From the NCBI GenBank assembly GCA_036835375.1, contig DAITMB010000098.1, forward strand, positions 1-19,778: DNA of 19,778 bases. Direction: 5' to 3'. The stretch is from JANQTF01 sp036835375 (GTDB lineage: Bacteria; Bacteroidota; Bacteroidia; J057). The notes beneath the pieces were generated by a model that saw only the letters and a list, made by a program, of their open reading frames with translations, was not told where the DNA came from and did no database searches. Positions 1 through 7,223 of the stretch are shown here, piece by piece. Position 1 is the first letter of the stretch. The number at the start of each line of letters is the position of its first letter. The translations under genes and the position numbers were made by a program.

Positions 1-54
1 TTGGGAGTTGGGAGTTGGGAGTTGGGAGTTGGGAGTTGGGAGTTGGGAGTTGGG
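1..54. repeat. G-rich heptamer tandem repeat (TTGGGAG)n
   Basis: Seven perfect copies of TTGGGAG run from 1 to 49, followed by a partial copy TTGGG at 50-54. The repeat touches the window edge, so its full length is unknown. It lies 36 bp beyond the stop codon of the carboxylesterase gene. The plus strand has GGG tracts separated by AGTT, which fits the general pattern of a G-quadruplex (four G3 tracts with short loops). No frame through it continues into a gene here: frame 1 stops at 58-60 and frame 2 stops shortly after. It is therefore most likely an extragenic simple repeat. Confidence 0.95.
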
Positions 55-90
55 GATTGATGGTTCTTTTTGAGGCGTTTCGGCAGCAAC

Positions 91-1668
91 TCACTCTCCC
101 AGGGCGTCGCGCAATTCATTGAGCGATGCCACTTCGGGCACTTGACCGAGACCCGTGATCACCGCGCCATTCAATGATCCGAGCCTCATGGAGAGCGGAT
201 CGGCAGTCTTGAACTCGACCCACACGGGCAGTCCCTCGCCATTGGGATTGCCATTTTTGATGAAGTTCACCCAATAGTTGGTCATGAGATTTTCTAATTG
301 CCTATCTACAGGTTGCCAAGGCCGATCAAGGTGGTCCAGTGTGTGCAGGGCATAGGGAACTTCAGCGGTGTGGTGAGCACCATACTGCGCAAATTCTGCT
401 GGTCCTGGGGGGGTGTGATCGAAGTAGTATAAAAATACCGACGATTGGCCTGCCGTGGAATGGCCTTCTGCCCAGAGATAATTGGGCAAGGCAAAAATGA
501 GATCTCGAGAGAGCATCCGCTGGGAAAGAAGCACGGCTGTATCATTCACAGCTGGATAAAATCGCAGTAGCCGCTCGGCAGATACTGCACCGTAAGTCGC
601 GATCAGGTCAGCTTCAAAGTCTTTGGCTGTCAAGGGAGTACCGACAAATCCTTCATCTGCATTCCACCCGGTAAGTAGAGGGACATCGTTGTACTGGCTT
701 TGTTGAATCAAGTCGGGAATGGGCTTCGGAAGAAAAAATCCGTCGATGATAGGCCCATAGCCTCCTACTTGCTGAGCTCGGGCCAGGAGGGTGTCTGCGG
801 ATAATGCACGAAGTGCGGCAAGGTCAGTCACTCCCAACCGTTCGGCCATGGCCGTTCCCAATTGTTCAGCCGTTCCCAACTGTCTGGGGCTACGCGGACT
901 CTCGTCCAGCATCAAGGAACCACTTTGACCGATGGCGCGATGAAAGAGATTTTTCGCTTGAGGAGAAGCCATGAGACAATTCACGCTCATGGAGCCTGCA
1001 GACTGACCGGCGATGGTCACCCTGGCGGGATCGCCTCCAAAAGCTGCGATGTTGCGCTGGACCCATTCCAGCGCCGCGATCTGATCCTGTAGAGCATAGT
1101 TGCCGGAAGTGCCATAGGGAGATTCAGCGCTGAGTGCTGGGTGAGCGAGGTATCCGAATACCCCGACGCGATAATTGATCGAGACGAATAAAATTCCTTC
1201 TCGGGCCAAGGCTTCGCCATCATAGATCGGCACTGCGCTCCCACCAGTCACAAATCCTCCCCCGTAGATCCACACCAGCACAGGACGCTTTTCGTCAGCA
1301 GAGGTCGCCGCCGTCCACACATTCAAGTACAGACAATCCTCTTCGATGGGCGAATCTGGAATCAAGTAATCGCTGGTGTACATCGCAAAAGGCACAGGGC
1401 GCGGCTGCATGGGACTGGGTCCAAAGGCGTCACACATACGAATACCTGCCCAAGGTTCTACTGGCTTAGGAGCCTTCCAGCGGAGTGCTCCTACTGGAGG
1501 TGCCGCAAAGGGTATTCCTTTGAATGAGGCGACTTGGCCATCGGCTGTGGTCACGCCGGAAACACTCCCAGAGGAAATTTGTACCAAGCTCAAGACTTCA
1601 GGCGGACGTTTGCAGGAAGCCGTCCAGCCCAGCGAGGCACATAGCAACAGGCCGAGAATTCGATTCAT
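91..1668 (-). CDS. Type B carboxylesterase, probable lipoprotein
   Basis: A 525-residue alpha/beta-hydrolase of the carboxylesterase type B (para-nitrobenzyl esterase-like) family, which hydrolyses carboxylic esters; the substrate cannot be told. The N terminus is a short hydrophobic signal ending in Thr-Ala-Ser-Cys at 16-19, a plausible lipobox, so the protein is probably lipid-anchored outside the cytoplasm. Family marks are all present: EDCLYLNVW at 110-118, the oxyanion-hole motif GGGF at 136-139, the nucleophile elbow GQSAG at 221-225 (Ser223), the acid in NADEG (Glu339), and the catalytic His433 in GAHHTAEVPY. The length is normal for the family. The elbow has Gln where many relatives have Glu (GESAG). 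It is divergent from the fumarylacetoacetase gene, with 173 bp between start codons. No strong ribosome binding site precedes the ATG. Family sure; lipidation likely; substrate unknown. Confidence 0.93.
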   Translation of the reverse strand: MNRILGLLLCASLGWTASCKRPPEVLSLVQISSGSVSGVTTADGQVASFKGIPFAAPPVGALRWKAPKPVEPWAGIRMCDAFGPSPMQPRPVPFAMYTSDYLIPDSPIEEDCLYLNVWTAATSADEKRPVLVWIYGGGFVTGGSAVPIYDGEALAREGILFVSINYRVGVFGYLAHPALSAESPYGTSGNYALQDQIAALEWVQRNIAAFGGDPARVTIAGQSAGSMSVNCLMASPQAKNLFHRAIGQSGSLMLDESPRSPRQLGTAEQLGTAMAERLGVTDLAALRALSADTLLARAQQVGGYGPIIDGFFLPKPIPDLIQQSQYNDVPLLTGWNADEGFVGTPLTAKDFEADLIATYGAVSAERLLRFYPAVNDTAVLLSQRMLSRDLIFALPNYLWAEGHSTAGQSSVFLYYFDHTPPGPAEFAQYGAHHTAEVPYALHTLDHLDRPWQPVDRQLENLMTNYWVNFIKNGNPNGEGLPVWVEFKTADPLSMRLGSLNGAVITGLGQVPEVASLNELRDALGE

Positions 1669-1841
1669 AGCAGGGAGGTACCAAATTAGCCTTGATGTTA
1701 AGGTGTATATCTGGAAAAGACAACAAGATATGGAACTTCACTCATAGAACCAGCCTCAAGCGGTGCCAAGCTGTCCAGCCGTTTTTCTTACCTTTCAGGT
1801 CTTCCAGCAGTTCATGCCCCTCATTCTCTCAGAAGTCCTCT

Positions 1842-3119
1842 ATGCGCGCTACTCACTTGCCCTCCATTCAATCTTGGGTGACCACCACCCCACAAGACGA
1901 TTTTTCGATCCACAATTTCCCCTTCGGCATTGCCAAGATCGGCAATCAAGCCCCAGCAGCTGTCAGCGCCATCGGTCAATGGGCGATTCGCCTCAATGTG
2001 CTGCACCACCTTGGCTACTTTGAAGGAATCCCCTTGCCCGAGGGCATTTTCGCAAGGCCCACTCTCAACGATTTCATTGCCCTTGGCCTCCCGGCTTGGC
2101 GAGGCATCAGGCAGCGGCTTTCAGACCTATTTCGAGAAGATACCTTGATGGGACTGCGCAGCAATCATGCGGTGCGTGACCAAGTGCTCTGTCCATTGGC
2201 CGATTTGTCCTTGCAAATGCCAGTGTATGTGCGGGATTATACCGACTTCTATTCTAGCGAAGAGCACGCCACGAATGTCGGGACGATGTTTCGTGGCAAG
2301 GAAAATGCCTTGATGCCCAACTGGAAGCACCTGCCTGTCGGCTACCACGGCAGAGCTTCTTCTTTGGTCGTATCAGGCACCCCTGTTCACCGACCCGCTG
2401 GCCAGTCCAAGCCACCAGAAGCGGATCTTCCAGTGTATGGTCCCAGCCGATCCTTGGATTACGAGCTGGAAATGGGCTTCATCATTGGGAAAGCGACCGA
2501 GATGGGACAACAACTTTCTACGCAGGAGATGGAAGAGCACGTGTTTGGGATGGTGCTCTTCAACGACTGGAGCGCGCGCGACCTTCAAGCTTGGGAATAC
2601 GTTCCGCTAGGGCCTTTTCTTGGCAAGAGCTTCGCCTCGTCTGTGTCGCCTTGGGTCGTGACGATGGATGCTTTGGCTCCCTTTCGGGTGCCCGGACCTC
2701 TACAGAACCCGCGGGTGCTACCTTATTTGCAGTATCAAGGCGAGCAGAATTATGACATTCAGTTACAGGTGAGCCTCGTCCCGCCCGGCGGAGAAGAGCA
2801 GGTGCTGTGTCGCAGCAATCACAAATACCTGTATTGGAACATTGCACAACAGCTCGCTCACCACACGGTCAACGGCTGCAATCTCTCCGTTGGCGATCTT
2901 ATGGCTTCCGGGACCATCTCTGGACCAGATCCTGACAGTTATGGTTCTATGTTGGAACTCACGTGGCGAGGCACTCGCCCCGTCCAGTTGCGTGACGGCA
3001 GCGAGCGCAAATTTTTGCAGGACCATGACACCGTCATCATGCGGGGCTGGTGTGAAAAGGCAGGCATCCGGGTAGGATTTGGAGAATTGATTGGCACCGT
3101 GCTACCTAATAAAGGGTAG
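1842..3119 (+). CDS. fahA: Fumarylacetoacetase
   Basis: Hydrolyses 4-fumarylacetoacetate to fumarate and acetoacetate, the last step of tyrosine/homogentisate catabolism, in the cytoplasm. From the ATG at 1842 the product is 425 residues, close to the 419 of the human enzyme. The N-terminal SH3-like domain (about 15-120, FSIHNFPFGIAK at 21-32) precedes the catalytic beta-roll. By comparison with mammalian FAH the metal ligands are Asp135 (YTDFYSS), Glu208 and Glu210 (DYELEMGF) and Asp242 (NDWSARD). The catalytic residues are His142 (EHATNVG) and Glu372 (SMLELTW), with Lys262 and Arg246 also kept. The frame is open back to 1692, but that extension is Ser/Phe-rich and matches nothing in the family, so 1842 is preferred. 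No homogentisate dioxygenase or other tyrosine-pathway gene is adjacent. The gene is convergent with the DoxX-like gene, with stops 8 bp apart. Confidence 0.96.
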   Translation: MRATHLPSIQSWVTTTPQDDFSIHNFPFGIAKIGNQAPAAVSAIGQWAIRLNVLHHLGYFEGIPLPEGIFARPTLNDFIALGLPAWRGIRQRLSDLFREDTLMGLRSNHAVRDQVLCPLADLSLQMPVYVRDYTDFYSSEEHATNVGTMFRGKENALMPNWKHLPVGYHGRASSLVVSGTPVHRPAGQSKPPEADLPVYGPSRSLDYELEMGFIIGKATEMGQQLSTQEMEEHVFGMVLFNDWSARDLQAWEYVPLGPFLGKSFASSVSPWVVTMDALAPFRVPGPLQNPRVLPYLQYQGEQNYDIQLQVSLVPPGGEEQVLCRSNHKYLYWNIAQQLAHHTVNGCNLSVGDLMASGTISGPDPDSYGSMLELTWRGTRPVQLRDGSERKFLQDHDTVIMRGWCEKAGIRVGFGELIGTVLPNKG

Positions 3120-3154
3120 CAGCATGGCTAGCTTGGCACTTGCCTGCTATTTTT
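3117..3154 (+). terminator. Possible terminator after fumarylacetoacetase gene
   Basis: TAGCAG at 3117-3122 (which includes the stop codon) can pair with CTGCTA at 3144-3149, followed directly by TTTTT at 3150-3154. The stem is only 6 bp and the loop is 21 nt, so this is a weak candidate. It overlaps the 3' end of the convergent DoxX-like gene. Confidence 0.35.
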
Positions 3155-3505
3155 GTGGATGTACCAAGCCCAAAGAATAAGGATTAATTGAATTGGTAGG
3201 CGAATGCGTGCCAATGCTCCACTCCCGATGGCTGGATCTTCCCGAAACACATCCCAGATGTGCAGCGGCAGAAATGCCAGCATCAGCAGGAGAATTCCCA
3301 AGGTGGCGATGCTGCGAACCCTGGAAAAGAACACGCCGATCCCGACGGCGATCTCTACCGCGCCTGAGCCGTAGATCATCGGGTCCTTCGGGAGATGGTC
3401 AGGGATAAAGGGTTGGTACATTTCGGGGGTAAGGAAATGAAAAATGCCACCTAAGATCATCAAGACACCGAAAAGGTAGGTCAGTATTTGTTTGAATCGA
3501 TTCAT
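3128..3505 (-). CDS. DoxX-like four-helix membrane protein
   Basis: A 125-residue integral membrane protein of the DoxX/MauE-like superfamily. Four hydrophobic segments are visible at about 6-24, 43-60, 65-83 and 101-117. The first ends in GGIFHF (19-24) followed by PEMYQPFIPDHLP, and the second carries SGAVEIAVGIGV; both patterns are typical of Bacteroidota DoxX-like proteins. The biochemical role of these short forms is not established; some relatives are linked to quinone or sulfur redox chemistry. The frame is open 12 codons further upstream, to 3541, but Met at 3505 (MNRFKQ) puts the first helix at the usual distance and is preferred. It is probably monocistronic. The 286 bp to the divergent rarA start hold a 12-bp palindrome (3584-3595). 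Confidence 0.85.
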   Translation of the reverse strand: MNRFKQILTYLFGVLMILGGIFHFLTPEMYQPFIPDHLPKDPMIYGSGAVEIAVGIGVFFSRVRSIATLGILLLMLAFLPLHIWDVFREDPAIGSGALARIRLPIQLILILWAWYIHKNSRQVPS

Positions 3506-3583
3506 GAAAAAAAGGCTTGGGCAGTGGGTGAAGTCGCGCACAAATGGATGGGGATTCTACTTTAGGAAAAAGGTTTTGCGCGA

Positions 3584-3595
3584 ACAAGCGCTTGT
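3584..3595. promoter_or_regulatory. 12-bp perfect palindrome, candidate operator
   Basis: ACAAGCGCTTGT is a perfect palindrome between the divergent DoxX-like gene (start 3505) and rarA (start 3792). It lies 78 bp upstream of the DoxX-like start. A dimeric regulator could bind it, but no regulator gene is near and no matching site was noticed elsewhere in the window. Confidence 0.35.
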
Positions 3596-3791
3596 CAAAT
3601 TCAAGATAGATTTTTTGTCCTATGAAGCAGTCCGGGCAAAATTTCTTTCTCTGCATCTCTTCCTTTCCCTGATCGAACTGGTTGACTTTCGCATTAGATA
3701 GCACCTGTTGCTTTGTCTTCGCAATTGTCTTTCCTTTATTTATTGGATATTTCTGCCCTCTTATCTGCTTCCATAGCCCCTTCATTCGCGC

Positions 3792-5096
3792 ATGGACCTC
3801 TTTGATGACCGCCCCGAAAAACTGCCCAGCAGCAGTCACTTCGCCCCACTTCCGGAGCGGATGAGGCCTCAACGGCTCGACGACATCATCGGACAAGATC
3901 ACCTGTTGTATGAGGATTCGCCTTTTCGGCGGGCATTGACAAACCAACGCTTACCGTCGATGATCTTGTGGGGGCCTCCGGGTGTCGGCAAGACCACCAT
4001 CGCCCAGATTTTGGCCCGGCAAGTGGAGCGACCTTTTCGTCAGCTTAGCGCCATTGCGGCGGGCGTAAAGGACATCCGTGAGGTGCTCGCCTTTGCAGAA
4101 GGCAGGCCTGGAACGGTGCTGTTCATTGATGAGATCCATCGATTCAATAAAGCCCAACAAGACTCTCTGCTCGGAGCGGTAGAAAAAGGACGCATCACCT
4201 TGATCGGAGCCACTACCGAAAATCCCTCTTTTGAGGTCAACGCAGCCTTGCTCAGCCGAGCGCAGGTCTATGTGCTTCACCCTCTTGATCAGGAGCAGAC
4301 CCGCAAACTTTTGCAAAGAGCGATCGATCAAGATCCAATTTTACAGGAAAAGCAGATTTTGCTTCAGGATGTCGAGGCGATCTTTCGCCTCGCGGGTGGA
4401 GACGCACGCAAGTCCTTGGCACTATTGGAGATCTTTGTCGAAACCCACACCCAGCCCGGCCCCATTGTGGTCACCGATGAGGCGCTCATGGCCGCGGCAC
4501 AAGCGCACGTGGCCCTATACGATAAAAGCGGAGAGATGCATTACGACGTCATTTCAGCCTTTATCAAGTCGATCCGTGGGGGAGATCCTCACGCCGCGGT
4601 GTATTATCTCGCCAGGATGCTCGATGGCGGCGAAGACATCAAGTTCATCGCCCGACGTCTCATCATCCTCGCCTCCGAAGACGTGGGCAATGCCAACCCC
4701 AATGCCCTTCTCCTCGCCAACGCGGCGTTTCAATCCATTCAGGTCATCGGTATGCCCGAAGCCCGCATTATTTTGGCGCAGTGTGTCACCTATTTGGCTA
4801 CTTCCGACAAGAGCAATGCCGCCTATTTGTCTATCAACGAAGCCATGAGCTTGGTCAAGCAGGAGCCAGCCTACCCCATTCCGCTACATCTTCGAAATGC
4901 ACCCACACAGATGATGAAAAATATGGATTATGGCAAAGGCTACAAGTACTCTCACAATCATCAAGGTGAAGTAAACCATCAAGAATTTATGCCTGACGCC
5001 CTTGTAGGCCGCACACTTTATCGGCCAAATGAGGTTGGGGTAGAGGTGAAAATTCGGCGTTTCCTGGAGGCGAAGTGGGGCCAAAAGTATGTATGA
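3792..5096 (+). CDS. rarA: Replication-associated recombination protein A (AAA+ ATPase)
   Basis: RarA/MgsA (Mgs1/WRNIP1 family) is a clamp-loader-like AAA+ ATPase acting at stalled replication forks with SSB. The 434-residue product is normal for the family. The N-terminal block ends in LPERMRPQRLDDIIGQDHLL (20-39). Walker A is GPPGVGKTT (61-69), Walker B is TVLFIDEIHRF (108-118), sensor 1 is in LIGATTENPSFEVN (137-150), the arginine finger is Arg156 in LLSRAQ, and sensor 2 is in GGDARKSL (Arg206). The C-terminal part holds the helical and tetramerisation regions (SAFIKSIRGGDPHAAVYYLARML and HLRNAPTQMMKNMDYGKGYKYSHN are family hallmarks). The ATG at 3792 gives the usual MDLFDD-type N terminus. 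No Shine-Dalgarno is evident. It is followed by the SPFH gene after 137 bp and is probably not co-transcribed with it. Confidence 0.96.
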   Translation: MDLFDDRPEKLPSSSHFAPLPERMRPQRLDDIIGQDHLLYEDSPFRRALTNQRLPSMILWGPPGVGKTTIAQILARQVERPFRQLSAIAAGVKDIREVLAFAEGRPGTVLFIDEIHRFNKAQQDSLLGAVEKGRITLIGATTENPSFEVNAALLSRAQVYVLHPLDQEQTRKLLQRAIDQDPILQEKQILLQDVEAIFRLAGGDARKSLALLEIFVETHTQPGPIVVTDEALMAAAQAHVALYDKSGEMHYDVISAFIKSIRGGDPHAAVYYLARMLDGGEDIKFIARRLIILASEDVGNANPNALLLANAAFQSIQVIGMPEARIILAQCVTYLATSDKSNAAYLSINEAMSLVKQEPAYPIPLHLRNAPTQMMKNMDYGKGYKYSHNHQGEVNHQEFMPDALVGRTLYRPNEVGVEVKIRRFLEAKWGQKYV

Positions 5097-5169
5097 TCTG
5101 TGAGATTCTGGATGTTGCCAAGAGATAAACAGGGACATGGGTGGTTGTGTGTAATGGACGTTCAATAGT

Positions 5170-5207
5170 ATAACTATCACCTTGGGTGAGCGTACTAAGG
5201 TGGTTAT
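5170..5207 (+). promoter_or_regulatory. Bulged inverted repeat upstream of SPFH gene
   Basis: ATAAC-TAT-CACCTT (5170-5183) pairs with AAGGTGGTTAT (5197-5207). The 11 paired bases are complementary, with a 3-nt bulge in the left arm and a 13-nt loop. The right arm ends 26 bp before the ATG at 5234. It could be an operator or a 5'-UTR hairpin. No T-tract follows, so it is not a terminator. Confidence 0.4.
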
Positions 5208-5233
5208 CTCTACACAAACAAACTTATCTTTCA

Positions 5234-6025
5234 ATGAAGACCCAGTATCCCCTCCTCCAACTAGCACTCATCGTTACGCTTTGTCTTTCTGTCGTCGGCT
5301 GTGCAACGGTGAGACCTGGCCAGGTAGGCCTCAAACAGCGATTCGGTAAGCTAAATCCTGTGGTGTATAAGCCCGGCCTCGTAGGGTACAACCCGTTTTT
5401 TACTCAAATTCTGATCATTCCCGTCCGAACAGTAAACCTGGAAGTCAGGCTCAATCTTCCTTCCGAAGATGGGCTGAATGTGGCGGCAGAAATCTCTATT
5501 CTGTACCGGATCAAAGCCGAAATGGCACCAGAAATCATCGAAAACATCGGAAGAAATTACGAGCAGGTTGTGATTCTGAGCGTGTTTCGATCTTCTGCGG
5601 CAGATGTTTGCTCCCGTTTCTTGGCCAAAGATATGTACACCGCAAGTCGGGCGGTGATCGAAAGCGAGATCATGGCTCAAATGAGCAGAGTTCTTGCTCC
5701 CCGCGGCTTTGACATCGAAGCCGTATTGCTCAAAAGCATTCAGCTGCCTGCCGGGCTCACCCGCGCGATCGAGCAGAAGCTCGAAGCAGAGCAACTGGCC
5801 CAGCAAATGGAATTTGAGCTACAACGTGAGCGGATGGAAGCCCAGCGACGCATTATCGAAGCCGAAGGGGTGCGCGACGCACAGAAGATTATCAGCGCTG
5901 GTCTCACCCCAGAGGTCATCTCCTGGCAGAGCATTGAGGCTTTCCGCGAGTTAGCCAATTCTCCTTCCACCAAGATCATCGTCACCGATGGGAAAGCACC
6001 TTTTCTGATCGACGCAGTGGATTAA
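5234..6025 (+). CDS. SPFH/Band-7 (prohibitin-like) lipoprotein
   Basis: A 263-residue prohibitin/stomatin-type (SPFH, Band 7) protein, a family of oligomeric membrane scaffolds. The N terminus MKTQYPLLQLALIVTLCLSV runs into Val-Gly-Cys (Cys23), a good lipobox. Directly after it comes TVRPGQVGLKQRFGKL (25-40), the normal beginning of the Band 7 domain, which spans about 25-190. A charged helical region rich in Glu, Arg and Gln (about 174-222) is the coiled coil typical of the family. The C terminus, KIIVTDGKAPFLID, resembles the prohibitin tail. The frame is open back to 5186, but Met at 5234 gives the proper signal peptide. The lipobox would place the domain in the periplasm or on the outer membrane, unlike the cytoplasm-facing FtsH-associated HflK/C. 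Exact role unknown. Confidence 0.88.
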   Translation: MKTQYPLLQLALIVTLCLSVVGCATVRPGQVGLKQRFGKLNPVVYKPGLVGYNPFFTQILIIPVRTVNLEVRLNLPSEDGLNVAAEISILYRIKAEMAPEIIENIGRNYEQVVILSVFRSSAADVCSRFLAKDMYTASRAVIESEIMAQMSRVLAPRGFDIEAVLLKSIQLPAGLTRAIEQKLEAEQLAQQMEFELQRERMEAQRRIIEAEGVRDAQKIISAGLTPEVISWQSIEAFRELANSPSTKIIVTDGKAPFLIDAVD

Positions 6026-6055
6026 TCTGGATAATGTACATGTCATCATCGCAGC

Positions 6056-6089
6056 CGCCTCTCTCCCTGCTTCTGCAAGGGGAGGGGCG
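6056..6089. terminator. Stem-loop between convergent genes
   Basis: A 15-bp stem with one C-A mismatch and a few G-T pairs (left arm 6056-6070, right arm 6075-6089) closes a TTCT loop. It sits between the stop of the SPFH gene (6025) and the stop of the amidohydrolase gene (6093). Only ATTT follows on the plus strand, so termination efficiency is uncertain. Its position suggests a shared terminator. Confidence 0.5.
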
Positions 6090-6092
6090 ATT

Positions 6093-7220
6093 TCACATAA
6101 TCTTCACCACCTTCTCCGCATCAGCTGATGCCACCCATAGCAAACCTGGTTTCGACCCCGTATGAAACGTTCCCAAACGTTCTGCCATCCCTAAAGCGGC
6201 AGCTCCCTGCGTCGTAGCCATTTTTACTACCCTATGGAAGTCCGGGGCATGAGGGAGGGAGCGCAACTCCCGAACTTCTTGCCAAAGGTCTAGGTCCCAA
6301 TTGCTGGCCAGGCTATCCGTACCCAAACACAATCTGTCCTGCACCAATTGGAACGTTCGGAGATCGGGAGACCGCCCATGAAGATACCGATTCGATCGGG
6401 GACAAAGACAAAAGTAGCTGCCGGGGACAGAGCTTATTAATGTATGTAGCGCTTCGACTGTCAACCACAGACAGTGAACCCACAACACGTGATTTTCTGC
6501 AGGTATATCGCGAAGGAGATAAGACACAGGATGCTGATCGGGAAAATCCGGATACTTGATTCCTGCCCGATCAAATGCCTCCGCCAAAGGTCCTTTTCGC
6601 CCATCAAAAAGCAACATCTCTGCTTCCGATTCGAGGAGATGAATAGAAAGACGCTCGCTGTTTGCATAGATCCGCCGGAGTAGGGGGAGCGACGTGGAGT
6701 AGGGCGCGTGGGGGCTGAGAGAATGTGGCAACTGCGCAAAAGCCAGCTGAAGCGCTTCTCCGATCGACCACATGTGGTCGGCCCTTGATGGATCCAGTCC
6801 GGGTAGCTCAAGAAAACTGTGGGTCGCTATGTCGGGATGGCTCGATTTGGCGGGGACAGTAAGCGCTGTATTACAAATGTCTCCTACCGCAACAGTGCCT
6901 GTTTCCTGAAAAGCCTTCATCGCCTGCTTGATGGCGAGCAATTGTTCGGCTTCGGTGTGACTGTTTCGAAGGGCGAATATTTCTCCAATGAAATGAGTCA
7001 TGCCCATTCCGGGCGAAATTTTCCCGGCGAGGTGGCTCAGTTCCAGGTGGCAGTGCGCATTGACCAACCCAGGAATGAGAAATCCTGGAAGTGTCTCCAC
7101 GCGATCCTCCGGTCTCCGCGGACGAAAGTCTAGGATAAATCCCTGCTCGTCCGCTTCGAGCACATGAGACTCCAGCCAGCCAGTGGGATGATAGAGATAA
7201 GTTGGTGCAAAGAGAGGCAT
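6093..7220 (-). CDS. Amidohydrolase, aminodeoxyfutalosine/SAH-deaminase type
   Basis: A 375-residue metal-dependent TIM-barrel amidohydrolase of the cytosine-deaminase/chlorohydrolase-like group, cytoplasmic with no signal peptide. Metal ligands are visible: His56 and His58 in NAHCHLE (54-60), His194 in SIHLLE (192-197), His249 in VLWVHC, and Asp302 in LGTDSLASN (299-307). HAPYS at 171-175 and CPRSNRYL at 273-280 are typical of the branch that deaminates 6-aminodeoxyfutalosine, S-adenosylhomocysteine or related adenosine compounds. A role in the futalosine route to menaquinone is possible but is inferred from family resemblance only; no mqn gene is in the window. It starts 3 bp after the stop of the PD40/OmpA gene, and a GAGGAA sequence lies 6 nt before its ATG. 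The two genes are therefore almost surely co-transcribed. Confidence 0.85.
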   Translation of the reverse strand: MPLFAPTYLYHPTGWLESHVLEADEQGFILDFRPRRPEDRVETLPGFLIPGLVNAHCHLELSHLAGKISPGMGMTHFIGEIFALRNSHTEAEQLLAIKQAMKAFQETGTVAVGDICNTALTVPAKSSHPDIATHSFLELPGLDPSRADHMWSIGEALQLAFAQLPHSLSPHAPYSTSLPLLRRIYANSERLSIHLLESEAEMLLFDGRKGPLAEAFDRAGIKYPDFPDQHPVSYLLRDIPAENHVLWVHCLWLTVEALHTLISSVPGSYFCLCPRSNRYLHGRSPDLRTFQLVQDRLCLGTDSLASNWDLDLWQEVRELRSLPHAPDFHRVVKMATTQGAAALGMAERLGTFHTGSKPGLLWVASADAEKVVKIM

Positions 7221-7223
7221 GGA

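Noticed and set aside
1..54. CRISPR array or coding repeat
   Set aside because: Units are 7 bp with no spacers, and the frames checked run into stops soon after the array, so neither explanation fits.
1692..1841. N-terminal extension of the fumarylacetoacetase frame (about 50 residues upstream of Met at 1842)
   Set aside because: The stretch is low-complexity (Ser/Phe/Cys-rich), has no match to the family's N terminus, and would run into the divergent promoter region. The start at 1842 gives the normal length.
3399..3947. 182-codon open frame on the minus strand
   Set aside because: It overlaps the 5' ends of rarA and the DoxX-like gene and covers their divergent promoter region; its composition shows no recognisable domain. 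Treated as a shadow frame.
4231..4848. 205-codon open frame on the plus strand within rarA
   Set aside because: Ser/Arg/Pro-rich shadow in another frame of a well-conserved gene; no domain features.
5186..5233. Upstream extension of the SPFH frame (16 residues)
   Set aside because: The start at 5234 gives a standard lipoprotein signal peptide. The extension would bury it and would overlap the inverted repeat.
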